Assembly: GCA_963969595.1 (NCBI GenBank)
Contig: OZ018408.1
Location: 22,751,823-22,815,822, forward strand
Origin: Neckera pumila
Lineage: Eukaryota; Streptophyta; Bryopsida; Hypnales; Neckeraceae
Direction of reading: 5' to 3'
Length of the DNA stretch: 64,000 nt
Shown here: in pieces, positions 1 through 14,129 of the stretch
Numbering within the stretch: the first letter of the stretch is position 1
Layout: each line of letters opens with the position of its first letter
Program-made: the position numbers and the translations under genes
The notes under the pieces: generated by a model
What the model was told of the DNA's origin: nothing
Databases searched by the model: none
Seen by the model: the letters and a program-made list of their open reading frames with translations, nothing else

Positions 1-60
1 TGATATTATAAATGTGAATGCTCTCTCGCCACTGCTTCTTACCCCAAATGTTTTGTGCAG

Positions 61-3000
61 GTGTGCAAGTGCATAACTGAAATATTGAAACATAAAATCT
101 CTCGAGGAGAGAAGGTTTCTGTTGATTACACAACGTCTCCAAGTATTCCACAACCAGAGGTTTGTACTCAATTGATCACTATTAATGTTTTTCAATGTTT
201 TTCATGAGTAATCATACTTTATCCATGACCAGTTGTAGATTCATCATGGCCATTTGAAATGCAGGAGCTCCTTGCTCGTCTCCTCTTACTTCTTCAATAT
301 CCACTTGAAGCAGAACTTGCCCCTAGAGTGCTGATTGTACGAGAATATACGCGCTTTTATAATTTTGTATATTCACTCCTGTGAGATTGTTCATTGGAAT
401 ACGTTTAGCTGACAATTTTCACATACGCATCTCATAACGTCTGAGACTCTGTCTAACCAAACTCTTTCTTATGATGCAGATCCTGGACAATTTGGGGCCG
501 ATATTTCCTACAGCTGTTGTGCTCCTCTGGGAAGTGCAGGTCTGTAGTACAAGTTACACATTTTAGAAATGCAATTCCCGTAAATTTATTCTCAATGAGG
601 GTATGTTTGGGTGCAGTTTTGTCCAATTGGCGAGTATAATGAGAAATTTTCCTACTTTCGGGAGTCTAAATCATTCTTATGTTTTGTTGGTAAGCTTTAG
701 ATTCCCAAAATGAAGGCTTACATCAATGACATTGATCCTACCTCCTGGCAACAAACAACCTGGGAAGACATGATTCTGCATGTAAGAAATGGGTTCTTCA
801 TGTCCGTACTCTCTAATTATAGAATTCTAGACTACGAAATGACTGTCATTTGTAACTAGTCTCAGTATCCACTGAATCAGGCTGGTCTGTTTCCGCTCAC
901 TGATTCTTGTACAGTCTGAGTGTGCAGTTGTTATCCGATCTACTTGGTGTTGTACATGATCCGGAGTGGATAATGTCATTTGGAAATGCAATGGCTGCTC
1001 ATTATAATTTGTATACAGATAACCAGCAAATTGCACTGCTACACAGGTATGATATCTAGTAAATACTGGATGCCATCATGCACTACATTGATGGAGTTAT
1101 CGGACATTGGATAAAGAGAGAAAATGTTGAAATATGAAAAAAACTAACCGGCAATGTCGAGCAGGTGCATGGGAACTGTTTTACGGAAGGTTGATAATGA
1201 GGTTTACGTGCGACAGATGATCTCTCGTATGTATCAACGTGCTGATATATCAAATGAGACAAATAGAGAGGGTCTTGCCACGGCAATGGGTCTGGTACCA
1301 AGCTCGCTGTTGCCATACTGACTATATTAATGTTGTTTCAATGATGTATTCAATATGTTTAATTCGAAGTGGAGGTGATTACTTTTCGTTTTTCGTGGAT
1401 GAATTGATGATAATGACCCTTGCAGCGGATGTTGAAACCTTTTGTATTAGGTTGCTTCTGCACATCTGGATGCTGTGTTGGAGAAGCTGCAAAGAATTCT
1501 TGACAGTCAAAAACGTAATGGTTTCCAGAGGTATTGATAGCTTCTTGGTTTCGTTCTTGTCTTTTTGTGAAACACGAGTTCATTTCGTTGAGACTGCTTC
1601 TGGGAATGTGATATATATTTTACTGTACCTTGGTATTAAAAATAGGGGATAAAAATGCTTGTGCCATAAATGATTGTAGATTTCTATCAAGTTTTTCCAA
1701 GCATCAGAATACTAGAGCAGTTGACGATGTTTACGCAACATTGGCACTGATGTATGGAAACGCTGCATCTTATGCACCTTCAAACGGCATTGAAGCTCGG
1801 ATTGAGTCGCTTGTGGTAAACACTCACTTGCTATTGCAGAATTCACTCATCAGCCGCCACCTGTAACGCGGTCCAGTTTCACTTCGTAATAGCTGGGTCC
1901 AATTTTGTGTGCGTACGGATTCTAGAGAGAATCACTGTTTCTAATGGATGGGACCCATCATCTGCCTCATGAGCAGGGTATTATTGTTCATTTAGCTTTG
2001 CCAACGTCAATTTTGATTCAGTGTTGCAGTCTTGTTTATTTGTAGATTTGTGGATGTTTTGAGTTGAAATGTTTCTTACTTGCTTTTTCTCAAGTCGATC
2101 TGCAAGCCATTAGTAACAGAGCTTTCGACAATTTTCGATAATCTCCTACCAAAACCTCAGTCTAGGTATCCCATTAGTGTACTTATATGTGAACTTTAAA
2201 TTGGTATAGAAGCCTTGTAGGCGCCAGAAATATAATGTGGTTAGATTTAAGGTTCTTCATACATCTTGCAGGGAAGCAATATGCTTAAAAGTTTACTCAA
2301 GGTCAAAGCTCAATCAGCCAAGCAAGCTGTTGTAACTGCTATCAACCTTTTAGGTGTGTAAGCTGAGGATTCTCCTTGAATTCTTGCTAATATACTTAAA
2401 TTATAGAATCTCCTTTCTCGTTGTGTGCAGATCAGGAGATACCAATGTGTGCGCTATGATCTGCGATTTGTACTCAAACCTCCTCTTGCAGGCCAAGCGG
2501 TCATCAAAGCTGCTAAAACGGGAACAATCTTTCCGCTGAAGAAAAGGGATATAATGTTAAACTACATTATTTCTCTAATGGCCACAGAGGAAAAGAACGC
2601 TTTGAACCTTGAGCTTCTGCACACACAGGTAGTGCTGCTTAGGACGTTTTAAAAATTGCACATCGCTCGTATTGCTCTGTTCTTCGGATGAAACCCAGTA
2701 TGCTCTACTTGAGAAATACATAGCCTGCAGTGAACAGTGAAGACGGCAATGACAGTCTGAAATATCCAATGAGATGCAGGAGATGGCGTTGAATGCCTGC
2801 AAGACTTTGGTATCTGTTGATCCCAAGTTGTCTCCGGCAATGCGAGACAGTGTCCTCCAGGCACGTTATTCTTTTCTTTTAATCGATTTTTTACTTAAGA
2901 TACAATTTTGAGGAAATCATCACATCGGAATGCCGCAATGGAAGTTGATAGAACATTGAGAGTGGACTGGCATGAGCAAGAATTTTGTTTTGTGGAAGTG

Positions 3001-6000
3001 AATTATTAGACCCTCAGAGACCAGACAGGGTTATAAGGATTACTATTTTACTTCACTGAGAGATTAGATAATCGAGATTGAGTTTAGGCATGCTCAAAAA
3101 CACGCTCTAGTTCTAAGGACATCATTATTAAGAGTGCTGACTGTGTTCTAGCAGACAACATTCGACTTCTTCACCTTGCCAAGTTTGGTTGCAGTGCGTG
3201 GCTCATTGTTCACCAACTTAACCAGTTTCTTGTGTACCATTTTGCGCACCAGGTACTTCATGATACGTCCTTCAGACAATCAGTATTGAGCTTCAATGAA
3301 TGACATTCCATCAGTATAGTGATTGTGATATACTGAGATGCACACACTGATGAAGACTTTGATTGCTGCTTTTAGTTCTACCTAATGATAGAATGTAAGA
3401 GCGTCTGAATAAGCAGCTTTGTTTTCGCTGATCTTTACCCCGTTGGGTGGTTGGTATTGAATGTTCTTATCATTTTTTCTTTGTTTGATTCACATTTTCT
3501 TGAGCGCGTCATATTGTTTGAGGTTTCAATCCATGACTGTGCTAACACCATGAAATACATATATGGCCTCGATTGGTGTCCCAGTGGTGACGACGGGAAA
3601 AGTAGAGCAACGCAATTGCAGCTCTTACTCAAACGTCTTGATCAGTACGTATTTTCATCACAAGAGTGCGAAAGGGAGAGGGCAGTTCGTACAGTGTTGG
3701 CACTCCTGCATCATTTTCGGGCCCTTTGTGCCCCCGGAAGTGGTAGCTCAGGCCACAACGTTAGCTGCATGCACCTCCAATCAACGTCTGACATTGGTCA
3801 TAGTGGCATTGCTGGTGAGTGTTGCATGTTTACCTGTTTTAGAATGGATGATCCCCTAAGAAGTCGTGAAATTTTCGTATTTCTTTATCTGGTGTTATTG
3901 TTGATTATAGCTGGATATGAAAGCAGCGAAACGTGTGACTACGTAGCTGAATTTTTTTGCTAAGTGGCGTAGAATTCTTGCCGACACACATCCAAAAAAT
4001 TTCAACTGTTTGGGCAGGTAATCCATCTCTGCTGCCACCACGCGAAGTCTTGAGGCTAGGGGAAAGAGTCATGTCTTACTTGCCCCGTTGCCGTGATGCG
4101 TCTCCAGTAATCAAGACTTTAGCTGGTCAGGTGATAGAACTTCTCCCTCGCTTTCCCTACTTTTTTCTATTGGGTTTGAGGTGACAGTATGGCTTCAGAG
4201 GAGGCTGTGGAGGGGGTGCTTGGATGCATGATTTGACCAGAATTCTCATGGTGTGATTGAAACAGATAATAACAATGCTTTGCGTTATCGTTCAGCTAAT
4301 TCCCGACTCAGTTGGGGCTAAGAATACAGAGGCTTTGAGTTTGGCCTTATCTGCTTTGCAAGACCTCATTGATAACGCTGAAGGGGTGAGTCCTTCTATA
4401 ATTGCGGACACTGAGTGTGTATATACCGGTGTGTAATTCGCATGGTTCCGTCAGAACGTTCATGGGCGAAGGAAATGCTACTGGTGCCTTTCTTTCCTCG
4501 TATATAAGCTCACAAAGCCTACCTTTGTCATAAATCTCTTGCAGGAGAAAGATGAAGGTGAAGTTACCATGCTTCAACGCGTTACTGATGTTGTCGTCAA
4601 TCTCCTCAACATTCACGAGGTATATTCACAATGAACTCCACTTTCTGAACAACGGCGTGCAAGCATTCAATTGTTGGACAATTGGGTAATTAGTATTGTT
4701 ATTCATGTCCCTAGTAGGTCCTCTTTTCCTTCGAACTTGTTTCTGAGTATGTTAGCTTTTCGCTCAAAATTAGCTCTGGGGCAATGGTTCAGGTGATTAC
4801 GGCATTGAAAGGATGCAGAACAGCCATGTGTGATAAGATCTCGCAGTCTGCGCAAGGAGCAATAACTGCGGTTACCCAGATTATATGCTCCCGAGGTTGT
4901 CAACTACGAGAAGGAGATGTATCCAGGTAAGGACTTCTGGAAATGCATGCCCCTGGTGCTTGGCTTCTGACGCGAGGTCACCAGTTCTTACTGCTCTCGA
5001 TCTCGGGTTGCGTGCTAGGATATCCCGTACTTTGTTTGAAGCTGCGACAGCTCAATACGATAGGCATCAGCAAATTCTGGCAGTCGTAAGTTTCTTTCGT
5101 GTATCCTGTTGCAACAACTTTTAACTTCGACACGTTGACCATTCTGTAATAAAAAAATGGAATCATCTCGCACTTGTAACGACTACCTCTCCGCACTTAG
5201 GGGAAAGAAAAGAACCTCGTTAGAGTTCATTGCTTGCGGACAACGAAGGTACTGAACATTGATTGGAAGTCGGTTTATTGTTCAGATGTGTAGCCTCGCA
5301 GAACGTTCAATGGCAAAGGTGGTTTTTTCGGAGATAGTCTCTGCAGCAGAAATAGAATGGGTCAGTGACGAGAGCAAGAGGAAGAAATGGCCAGTCAAGC
5401 AAGCAATCCTCGTGAGTCTAATTTTAGTCAACTAGATGCCTTCATTGTGCCAAAGATGTCTGGTATGTCAAGATCGAAAGTCTTAACTACTTTTGGTAAT
5501 GATTATTCCTCAGGACTTCGTTTAGACTCATATTGCCAATGTGAGTTATGGTGGAAATATCAAGGATATGCGTTAATTTGAGATTCATGTTCAAAGCTGA
5601 TGTGCGGCATGCTTCAATATCTTGCTTGGCAGGCTATTGTTCATCATAAAAACTTATCAGTTCCATTCCTGGAGTATCTCGTGGACATACTTGACCTTGC
5701 TCATGTTTCCGGAGAGGATGATACTGATCAAGGCAACATTTCAGACCATCTGACCTTGCCTTTGAGTCTAAGCCGACGGCCACAGGCGGCAACTCTTGCC
5801 CTTCAGGCGGTTTGCAGGTACATAGAACTTCATGGAAGAAATGCATCAAATGTGGCAGACTTGAGGGTCACGAACACATATCGTCCGGTACTCAATAGTT
5901 ATGGTTTGTTATAATATTGCAGGTTCTACTTTGGGTAGTTCATGGCAGGAATTTATTGAACGGACAGCTCCTCTCTTGATTCTATACATCCATTGAACTG

Positions 6001-9000
6001 AGAAATCCTTAGATAGAACATTGGGTATAAGATCTTCGAGTAAAGAATTGAAGAACAGGTATCCTCTGATGAATATTTCCAATTATAACTTGTCGAATGT
6101 GCCAGTTAAGAGAATTGATTGTTGGAAATCTGGACAGATGCGAAAATGATTTAGTGAAGCAGGCAGTCAATCAGTGCTATCCAAGAGTGCTGTTCGCTCT
6201 GTTGTTGCGGATTGGGAGCATACAAGAAACACTTATTACCGACAGGCAACCAGTGAGGTAGGTCTTGTCATAGCTTTCCATGTGGACTATCTCAAAGCTA
6301 TCACGTCTACTCCACAATACTAGACGCTGCCTCACCTTTTCTCGTCAAGTTGGACACGATATATCTCATTTTTACTTCCACTCGCCAGTTTTGTTTGTCT
6401 GGTTGAACCTGCCATGCTGAAATCGCCATAAATTTCTGGGCGTTCAGGGACATGGTCACAACTATTCACGCATTCTCTGAAACCGTAGAAAATGAAGACA
6501 TGGGCAAGGTACGAATCTATGCGATTCTACACAAATATAGATGTGTACGGTTAGCTTGTAGCAAGATTATATTAGTTGAGGAAAGTGCAAGTCAAGATTT
6601 ACAGGTCGATGCCGATGGTCAAACTTTGATATGTATCCATAGCTGTGGTAATTACTATCTGAAGTGGTGAATTCTTCCGGCTGCTCATGTTCTTACATGT
6701 TCTTCTAGATTTCAATTCAGGAAGCTTCGATGACATGAAAATTATTTACTAATTGACAGCTCAACTATAACTTTGTTACAGGTTCTGTTCACTGACGGAG
6801 AGCAGCGTTTGAGTGGGGAGCGCTGGACCGAGGCTATAGAAGAAATTGCTTCGTTTTCTTCCCGAGAAAGGCCAGAAGAAGTAATTGTAGCTACAATCGA
6901 TTAATATTTGAGATCTTTAAAGATTCAATTCGATTTTGCGAGCTTCGTTTCAAAATAGGGTTCAACCATTTAGTAGTTTCCACACATGAACCTCTTAAGT
7001 AGGTCGTCGTTCGATTAAGATGAGGCATGTTAAATTTTTTCTATGTGCAGGTGCCCAACGTGTGCACACTTCTTTGGCCAGCTTTGGAGATGCCTCTAGA
7101 TTGCCAGCGTGCTGCTGCCGCTGCAGCTCTTTCTGGACTGGTCCAGTACTGGTATTCCCTGTTAATTAATATGCTGAGATTTGCCGTTGATTGTACATTT
7201 CATCTATCATTTCTTTGAACGACCAGTTCTGCAGGCCTTCACTTGAGTGTAACTTATATTAGACTCAGGCTGATACATTTCATTTCATTTCATATGCATA
7301 CAGTGAAAACGCGGACGCAATTTTGGGAACTCTTGTAGGCGCTCTGAGCGCACATACGAACGACGAATCCCCTACTGTTCGACGTTTGTGTCTGATGGGT
7401 CTTGTTCAGGCCTGTCATACTTCCCAACTACTACATTCTTCTGTACTGCTTTCTCATAGTCCCTCATTAGTCTAATGAATTATTTTAGTGGTTTTTTATT
7501 GTCACGGAAGTACTCTTTCTAGAAAGAATATTTATCATTCACTATGCCCTCAGTCCTTGTTCTTAAGGACTGAGAACCTACTTTTTTCATAAGAATATCT
7601 TGCAAATTTTTTGAAACGAGTGGAATTTCTTCGCAGATGGTTAAGAGGGGAGTTACCAAGTACGGATCACAAGCTTTGAATGTGATCGTTGCTCTGCTGG
7701 AAGACAATGAAGACGAAGTGGCAAATGCAGCTGTCTGCGGACTTTCACCAGTAAGCAGAGTAAACTCGATTCTGGAATATGACAATTGCTGTCATTTGCA
7801 TTTTGTTGTTGTAATAGACTTGATATATCTCTGATATACTTCTGACATACACTGATACCTCTGATCTCCAGGTCGTCCAGGTCGTAAGTTCAGAGATAGT
7901 GGCTCCAATGTTGCTGAATCTTTGTGTGCGGTTAAGCTTTCTGCAGGCAAGACGAACCATTGCAACCCGGTTTACAAGGCATTTATCACTTAATCTGTAG
8001 ACTTAATCAACTAGTAAGCAACTTGATTTTTCAAGTCATGTAACAGACTCGGCCTATGGAGAGTACACGAGCTGCAGCATTTGAGGTTCTCGGATCTCTG
8101 AGTACATTTGCCACTGGTGCTCAACTTGATACATTCATGGAGCAGGTCAACAGCAATGTCTCCATGCTTCGTGTAGCTTTTCCATTAACATTATTTTGAC
8201 AATCTCATGTTCAGCATCTTCTTCATGATCTCATCTAGATTCTGATCATTCTAGCTGACAACTTCTTGGAATTATGTCTCTGAATTTTTTCCAGATTCAT
8301 ACAATCCTGCCACGCTTGGTGTTTCATGTCAATGACGAAGCTCCTTCCGTGTCATTGGCTTGTAAAGTGAGTTCAAAATTTCTCAATTCTTCAGCTGTAC
8401 ATACTTGGCTTCTATACATGCTGTCGCCGTAATTTCATCTGTGAGCTAGACTATGGTTTGATCCCGGCTTTTATTAAATATCTGTCTTTAAATATCACTT
8501 TGAGACATCTTACATTCTTACGATCGACTTCATGTATCTGCTCAGAACGCCTTGAGAAGTATATCACCATTATTACATGCTCAAGACATCAGAGCACTGG
8601 CTAATTTGCGTACGTTTGACTTCGGTCGAAGGTATATTTGAATTTCACGGTTTCTAATGATTGGGAATGAATTATACTAGTAACCAAGAAAAATTATACC
8701 AGGTCCTGTACAAGTGTGTCAGATTGCGCGGGCAGTTTAGTACAGCTGACATACGTGTACATGTGAAACTTCAGTCTGGAGTATGACGATTTTGTCAAGG
8801 AATTTGTGAACCATCTAATGCTGCAATTTGGTGACAAATTGGACGTCTACGTTGGTTGCGCAATTCAGGCAAGTTTGCAATATCGGCAAGCTATAACTTG
8901 AATGAATCGTTCCTCAAATCAAAATGACGTTAGGAATCAGTCATTAATTTGAATCTACATTATAATTTGACATTAGCTGTCAACACCACTTACCTCGTTT

Positions 9001-9488
9001 CGATCCTTGCAGCTCGTACCTCTTGAAGTCCCTACTGAGCCCTAATCAGAAATGCAGTGCAGTGATGTCCCATATTCGATGCTAATGGCATTCCTTGAGT
9101 AGTGCAGGCATTTGATAGCCCATGGCCTATAATCCAAGCAAATGCGGCCTATTTCTCTGGCTGCCTTTTATCTCAGGCGAATGATACAAAATGTTTAGCA
9201 AAATACTTGCCGCAGGTTTGCTGGCTATACCTGGCATTAATTTCTATTACTCTATATGCTCAGTTATGTACGGAGTACTGTACGTATCAGGCTACTGTAC
9301 CTAATGGACTCGACTCTTGTGCCACCTGTAACTCTTTGTTTAAAATTTTCCTGGTTCATTGTATTCTGGATCAGGTGTCTACTCTGCTTGTGAAGATGAC
9401 AGCCAATTCTCCAAGTGCGCTGGTGCGCGCGAAGTCCACGCGAGCTCTGAGTCTCATATTGAATGACATGGAGGTGTCGAGTTCCTGA
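61..9488 (+). CDS. SGR6: SHOOT GRAVITROPISM 6 / maestro HEAT-repeat protein (MROH1-like), 3' part
   Basis: Large all-helical HEAT-repeat protein. The Arabidopsis member is needed for normal shoot gravitropism and is linked to vacuolar membrane dynamics (family knowledge). The 5' end lies outside the window. I resolve 33 exons: 61-159, 265-336, 480-539, 701-781, 928-1046, 1165-1294, 1451-1530, 1680-1815, 2272-2353, 2492-2628, 2780-2860, 3155-3252, 3585-3814, 4018-4130, 4296-4385, 4545-4619, 4793-4926, 5019-5085, 5286-5411, 5633-5817, 6138-6257, 6448-6508, 6782-6880, 7051-7151, 7304-7409, 7637-7750, 7872-7946, 8047-8145, 8295-8366, 8546-8631, 8775-8868, 9108-9215, 9375-9488. They join in one frame to 1147 residues. 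Diagnostic stretches are IPKMKAY (near 705), [10 protein letters not shown] (near 3590), SPTVRRLCL (near 7370) and [13 protein letters not shown] (near 9110). The TGA at 9486-9488 gives a C-terminus close to the known family end. Introns after 2860, 7409, 7946 and 8868 need GC donors. No intragenic transposon is seen. Confidence 0.9.
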
Positions 9489-10059
9489 TCGGTGTTGGCT
9501 AATGATAATTTTATTGTAACGTCCAGCTTACACATGCTATGATCCTTGACTCCTCACTCACAGGGTGAGTTAAGCCATAATGTCATCGGTTACTTTTATT
9601 AGGGCACGGTGACCCTACGAATTTTGTGCAGACCTCAGGGGTCCTCGTATTACTGCGGAATTTGTGGGAACTTGTAACGCCTTGTTACGATCGTGGCCAC
9701 TTCTCTCAAATAGGTAAGCACATATTACCAAGCAAACTGAGATGTAGTAGTTAATTAGTACATAAAATAGTATATACTACAGCCAGGTTCACAAAACCCA
9801 AAAATGTACATTCTGTTTTTTGAATCCTTGGTATATACTAGCTGCATTTGGTATACGATTTCAAATCTTCAAAATCTTCAAACCATGTAAGATTTCTTCC
9901 AAATTTGTGGATTTGTTCCGAAGATGTGGATCTTGCTGTGGTACAAAATGGTTTCTTTCTAATCTTGGATTTTTCAAGGTATATGGCTCTTGTGAGTTAT
10001 GACTCTGAAATACTTTTTTTAACCCCTGCTAAACCGATTTGAGCTAAGGTAGGAGGTCC
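9489..10059. other. 3' flank of the SGR6-like gene
   Basis: Probable 3' UTR followed by AT-rich intergenic DNA. An alternative last exon could start at 9632 after a CAG acceptor and stay open to about 9755 if the donor after 9474 were used. The family normally ends soon after this point, so I prefer the TGA at 9486. Nothing else is recognised. Confidence 0.5.
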
Positions 10060-10305
10060 ATAATGCTGGAAATTAATTTGGGGAGGTTAGAGTTCTTGAA
10101 GTATTTTGCAGTAAATTTTCCTTGAAAGACAAATGGAATGGGCATCTAACCCAGGTTGTTTCATACTTTTTGGAGATTTGTGGAATTAGTTATGAATTTT
10201 TGAAGTTGAAATGCAATAGTCACTTGAAGTGTCCTCCTAAAATGTACAATATTTGTACATTGGTGGTGCAATGAGAAAGCAAAATGTACAATTGATGTAC
10301 ATTTG
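10060..10305 (-). repeat. Dispersed repeat R, copy 1 (reverse orientation)
   Basis: The reverse complement contains the block seen again near 19.55, 33.71 and 45.46 kb. It runs from a paired TGTACA motif and TACATTTTAGGAGG, through TTTCAACTTCAAAAATTCAT, a stretch on ATATGAAACAACCTGGGTTAGATG, to TTTACTG and CTTCAAG. Copies are clearly diverged, so the family is old. This copy is uninterrupted across the sites where copies 2 and 3 carry insertions, and so serves as a related empty site. Termini and class are unknown. Confidence 0.7.
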
Positions 10306-10900
10306 AGGAGGTAAATACTTTTAGAATCCAAGAGCTTATGAATCTCCTATCTTATAGCCATTTTGGGAATAAATGATTTTTTTTAAAAACAACATTTTTT
10401 TTATAATAGATTACAAACATCATTTTCTATTGATTGATTCATTTTAAATCAAAAAACTGATGCAGCCTATTTTTTAATAAGAAAAATAAAAGAGTAGCCA
10501 ACAATTATCTTTAATTAGTGTTTACTATGTAGAATTTAGAACAAAAATTGTTGCACTTCTTTACAACATAAGATTAATTTTTAGTTTTATCGAATTGTTT
10601 CAAATTTAGAATTCTAATAATGAAACATGCACTTTTGGTGAGTTTCAATCCTCAAAGGATGAAACTAGAGCTTTAGACCAATTCTCATTTTTAGAGAGGC
10701 CACTACAAGTGCAAAAAATTCAAAAAATGACGTGGCAGTCGCTTGACCACGTCAGCCAACTCTTGCTGTTGCGTTCCCGATCTCATCTAATGTGACTTTG
10801 AAAAAAAAGTATTTTTATAGTTAACTTTAGGCTTTATGATCTTGCAATTAGTAGGGATTTTTACTTTAAAATTTGAAGAAGACAAATCTAGTCAAATTAA
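10306..10900. other. AT-rich intergenic DNA with a CACTA-like end
   Basis: No gene is recognised. At 10697 a CCACTACAAGTGCAAAAAA start, followed by a TGACGTGGC palindromic patch, resembles a CACTA transposon terminus and the interior of the MITE at 19253-19525. I could not find its partner end. Confidence 0.3.
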
Positions 10901-11835
10901 CCCCTAAAAGACCAAATGATGTTTTTTTGGCAACATAGCGATTTTGGGCAGCTCACTGCAAACAAAAACTTTATCTTTTTTCTTTGAAAATTTCACACAA
11001 TGTGCGCCTGAGGAGTAGCTTTAAAGCCCAACAAACAATTTTCAAAACTTTTGACTACATGGTTAAAAGGTTATTGGATGATATGTCATTTTCATTTTTC
11101 AATGGTCGGCGAGCAACTCGAATTTTTTCTAAAAAATCACTTTTAAAAAAAATAAAAACTTGAAATTGGTTTTCTAGATTTATACATACTTATAAAGATT
11201 TCAATAATTCCATTTTGATTTATGAGATGAAAATTAAGAAGTGTTCTAGTTTGTGGGCAATTTTGGATTTCCTATTCTAAAATAAACTTTGAAGTCCTTT
11301 ATTTAACTCAATTTTCAATGTTTTTTGAAAAAAATAAAAGAATAGGATGAATATTGTTTATCACATCATTACAACCATTGGATTGATTTTTTTCAATTCC
11401 ATAATTAAACTCTTAACAATTTAGTATTTTGAATCATTCTCTACTTCTTTATACAACCTATTTTTTTCCTATATGTTGTACAGTTCCAAACGATCTGAAA
11501 ATTTTCAAGCATGTAGCCAACTTGCTTTGAAGAATGAATTCAAAGAATAACCACCATTTTGGTCATTTTTTCATTTAAATGTGACCTTGTGAAGTGAAGC
11601 TGCCCGATTTTTTGCAGGGGCCAAAAAATGGGTTTGTCAATTCAAACGCTAATATCTTGCAATCTACAAGTTGGGAAATTCTGAATTTTTTTTTACATAT
11701 TTCCAAACAAGCTTACTACAAGATCCTATGGTTACATGTGTCCAAAAATGTTATTCTTCTAAAATTTGGTACTTGTACTAGAATTGGTAGTTTTGGAGCC
11801 TTTTTGGTGAAAACATAGTCTCTGACCTTTAGGGG
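10901..11835. mobile_element. TTAA-flanked non-autonomous DNA element A
   Basis: 935 bp bounded by TTAA at 10897-10900 and 11836-11839. The ends are inverted: CCCCTAAAAGACC at the left, and a right end GACCTTTAGGGG that reads CCCCTAAAGGTC on the other strand. There is no coding capacity. A TTAA target with a CCC-starting terminal repeat is the hallmark of piggyBac elements; Kolobok-type elements also duplicate TTAA. The right-hand 250 bp resembles, in reverse, the left part of element C at 33869-34794, which has nearly the same length. Confidence 0.6.
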
Positions 11836-11839
11836 TTAA

Positions 11840-14129
11840 CTAAAATCATATAATTATTATATTCTTCAAAAAAATTTAAAAGAATGACAATCTTAGCTTT
11901 CATTGAAAAAAAGTATTTTGAAGCAATTTTGGGCCTCAAAACACCACAAGCCCTTCATACCATTTTGATATACCATTCAAAAGATACATCCTAAAAAAAT
12001 CTCAATTTTTTTTGCTTTGAAGTTAAGGTAGGTTGGGCAAACTCACGAAAGTCACATTTTTTTAAATCCTAGAAATTTACAATTGTTTTCTAGATTTACG
12101 TGTGTATTGAAGGTTTTTAACCATTCTATTTTTATTAAGTGGATGAAAGTTAAGGAAAATTTGATTAAGCATATAAATTGAATTTATTCTCAAAAACTAA
12201 GTTTGAGATTCATTTATGACCTTAGTTTTCAATATTTTGAAAAAAATTTAAAAGCAAGAGTACAAATTGTTTATCTTAACAATCAAATCATTGAAATTGA
12301 ATAGTTTAAATTGTTCTGGAAGTTATGAACAATTTAGTGTTTTCCATCATGCATGTTATACCTTCTTTTACTTGATTTATTCCTTGCAAGAATAAATAAA
12401 AACATTTTTGGCTGAGTTTGCTTATATATATTTAAAATTTATTTCCTCAATATAATGTTTGTCATTATAAGTTTATGCTCACTGTTTGGGAAAACAGAAA
12501 AAAAAATCTTGTTCTTTTACTTTGGCTACTTTCACTTATTTTCTAGTGCAATTTAGTATGGTTAAATTTCACAAAAAACATTCTTTAATCATTTCTGCAC
12601 AATGCACAGGAAGTGCCTTTTCAACACTTTTTTGTACAAATAACTTGTTCATTTTAAAGACGCACATTTTTCTATTTGAAACAAACTTCAAAAATATTTT
12701 CCAAAAAAATCCTAAAAGCTCAAGTTGATTTATGGCAAATTGCTCAGTCTTTTAATGGTTAAAGTTTGTGTAGTTAGAAGCAATATAAATGGATATTATA
12801 AGATTACAATAATCACACACATGCATTTTAGGCACCCATGCATCTTAGGCACCGAAGTTGTGACATTATCAGGTATTAGGGTTTCCAACCCCATATATTG
12901 TATTAGATAAGGCAACCAAATAAAAAATGACAATCAAAAAATGAATCCTACAAAATGTTGCCTAAATATGGTGTTTAGTAAAATATATGCAAAGGGAATT
13001 TGTGGAATCTCCTTTAACTCTTAGAGGACTAAGGAACTTGCTTCAAGTGTTTTGCAAGTTTGGATAGACTCTATTGACTTGATATTTTTGAGTTTTAAGT
13101 ATATAATTTTGAATATAAGGCTTGCAGTCCTCAAGATAAAAGTGTTTGTATCTAATTCTTAAAGTTTTATGACTAGTACATTAGAAAGAGGGAGGAGGGA
13201 GGAGGGATATTGCATATTTAACTGTAAGATCTTGCGTTTTAGTTAACTTTAAATTTGATAAATAGAGTGACAACAAGGCTATGCATACTAGTAGAGTTTA
13301 CAACCATCTTTATGGTAGCATTTTCTTAGCTTGCTGAAAGCATAGCACACTCTTCGCCTCACTTCCGGTGTTTCTCTTCCTTGTTTTATTCAATCTTCAT
13401 CATGTAACCACTATTTGGTTCACTTTCATGGAGTGGCTTACAACTTGAATTCTATTCATATGATCTGCAACCATCTCCATTCACTCCATGAGGATTTCCT
13501 TAATTACCAAATAAAATAAATTTTCATAGATACATACAAATGGTCTTATAAAGTAAATAAAGAAATAAAGAAAAACAAAAAATCCCTCCAACAGCTCTAA
13601 AATAATACTTACCCACTACCATCAAAGTACTTCATTGATCTTTATATACCATGAATGCAAAGCCTTTAGACTTCCCAGTAATTTAATTCATTCCTTAATC
13701 ACAAGATTCACAACTACAACCTCCCCGCACCTGCACAATATTATTATATAACATATTAATATAAATTGTTTACCTTGCACCTAGCCTAACTATTCTATTT
13801 TCTTGTGCAAAAAAATCCTTGTTAGGGTGTACATGATAGTCCCCATGGACAAGGTCAATTAAATCTCACCCATTCAGTAGAATGTACATAGTCTAAAGTA
13901 TATTCAAATAGGTAATTGCATACTCCAGTACGCAAAGTCCAGTTTATTTTTGGGGATTCATGTAGCCTAGGTGACCCTTTTGCCTCCAAAATTGTGCTCC
14001 ATGTCAAGTTCAGCATGCAATTACTTTTAAAGTTTATCAAAGCATTGTTCTCTATTGTGTTTTAACAAAAAAAAAGCTATGTACTGTAGCATGCAAATAC
14101 CGAAATGCAAATGAAATGAGTAAAATCTA
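11840..14129. other. AT-rich intergenic DNA
   Basis: Long A/T runs and short spurious frames. I see no splice-compatible coding region and no tRNA. The only low-complexity feature is a GGGAGGA triplet run near 13190. Confidence 0.5.

Noticed and set aside
4927..4976. A 50-bp intron using the acceptor at 4976
   Set aside because: The acceptor at 5018 gives a 92-bp intron with a pyrimidine tract and a better family alignment.
5923..5934. A 12-nt microexon between the exons ending at 5817 and starting at 6138
   Set aside because: It keeps the frame and has AG and GT at its edges. However, skipping it gives an exact, gap-free spacing to the remembered SGR6 sequence, while including it adds four unexplained residues.
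7410..7480. Exon extension after 7409 to a GT donor near 7453
   Set aside because: It would insert about 14 residues absent from the family. A GC donor after 7409 fits exactly.
9632..9755. Alternative C-terminal exon of the SGR6-like gene
   Set aside because: It is open and in frame, but family proteins end shortly after the segment at 9375-9488. Kept only as a possible splice variant.
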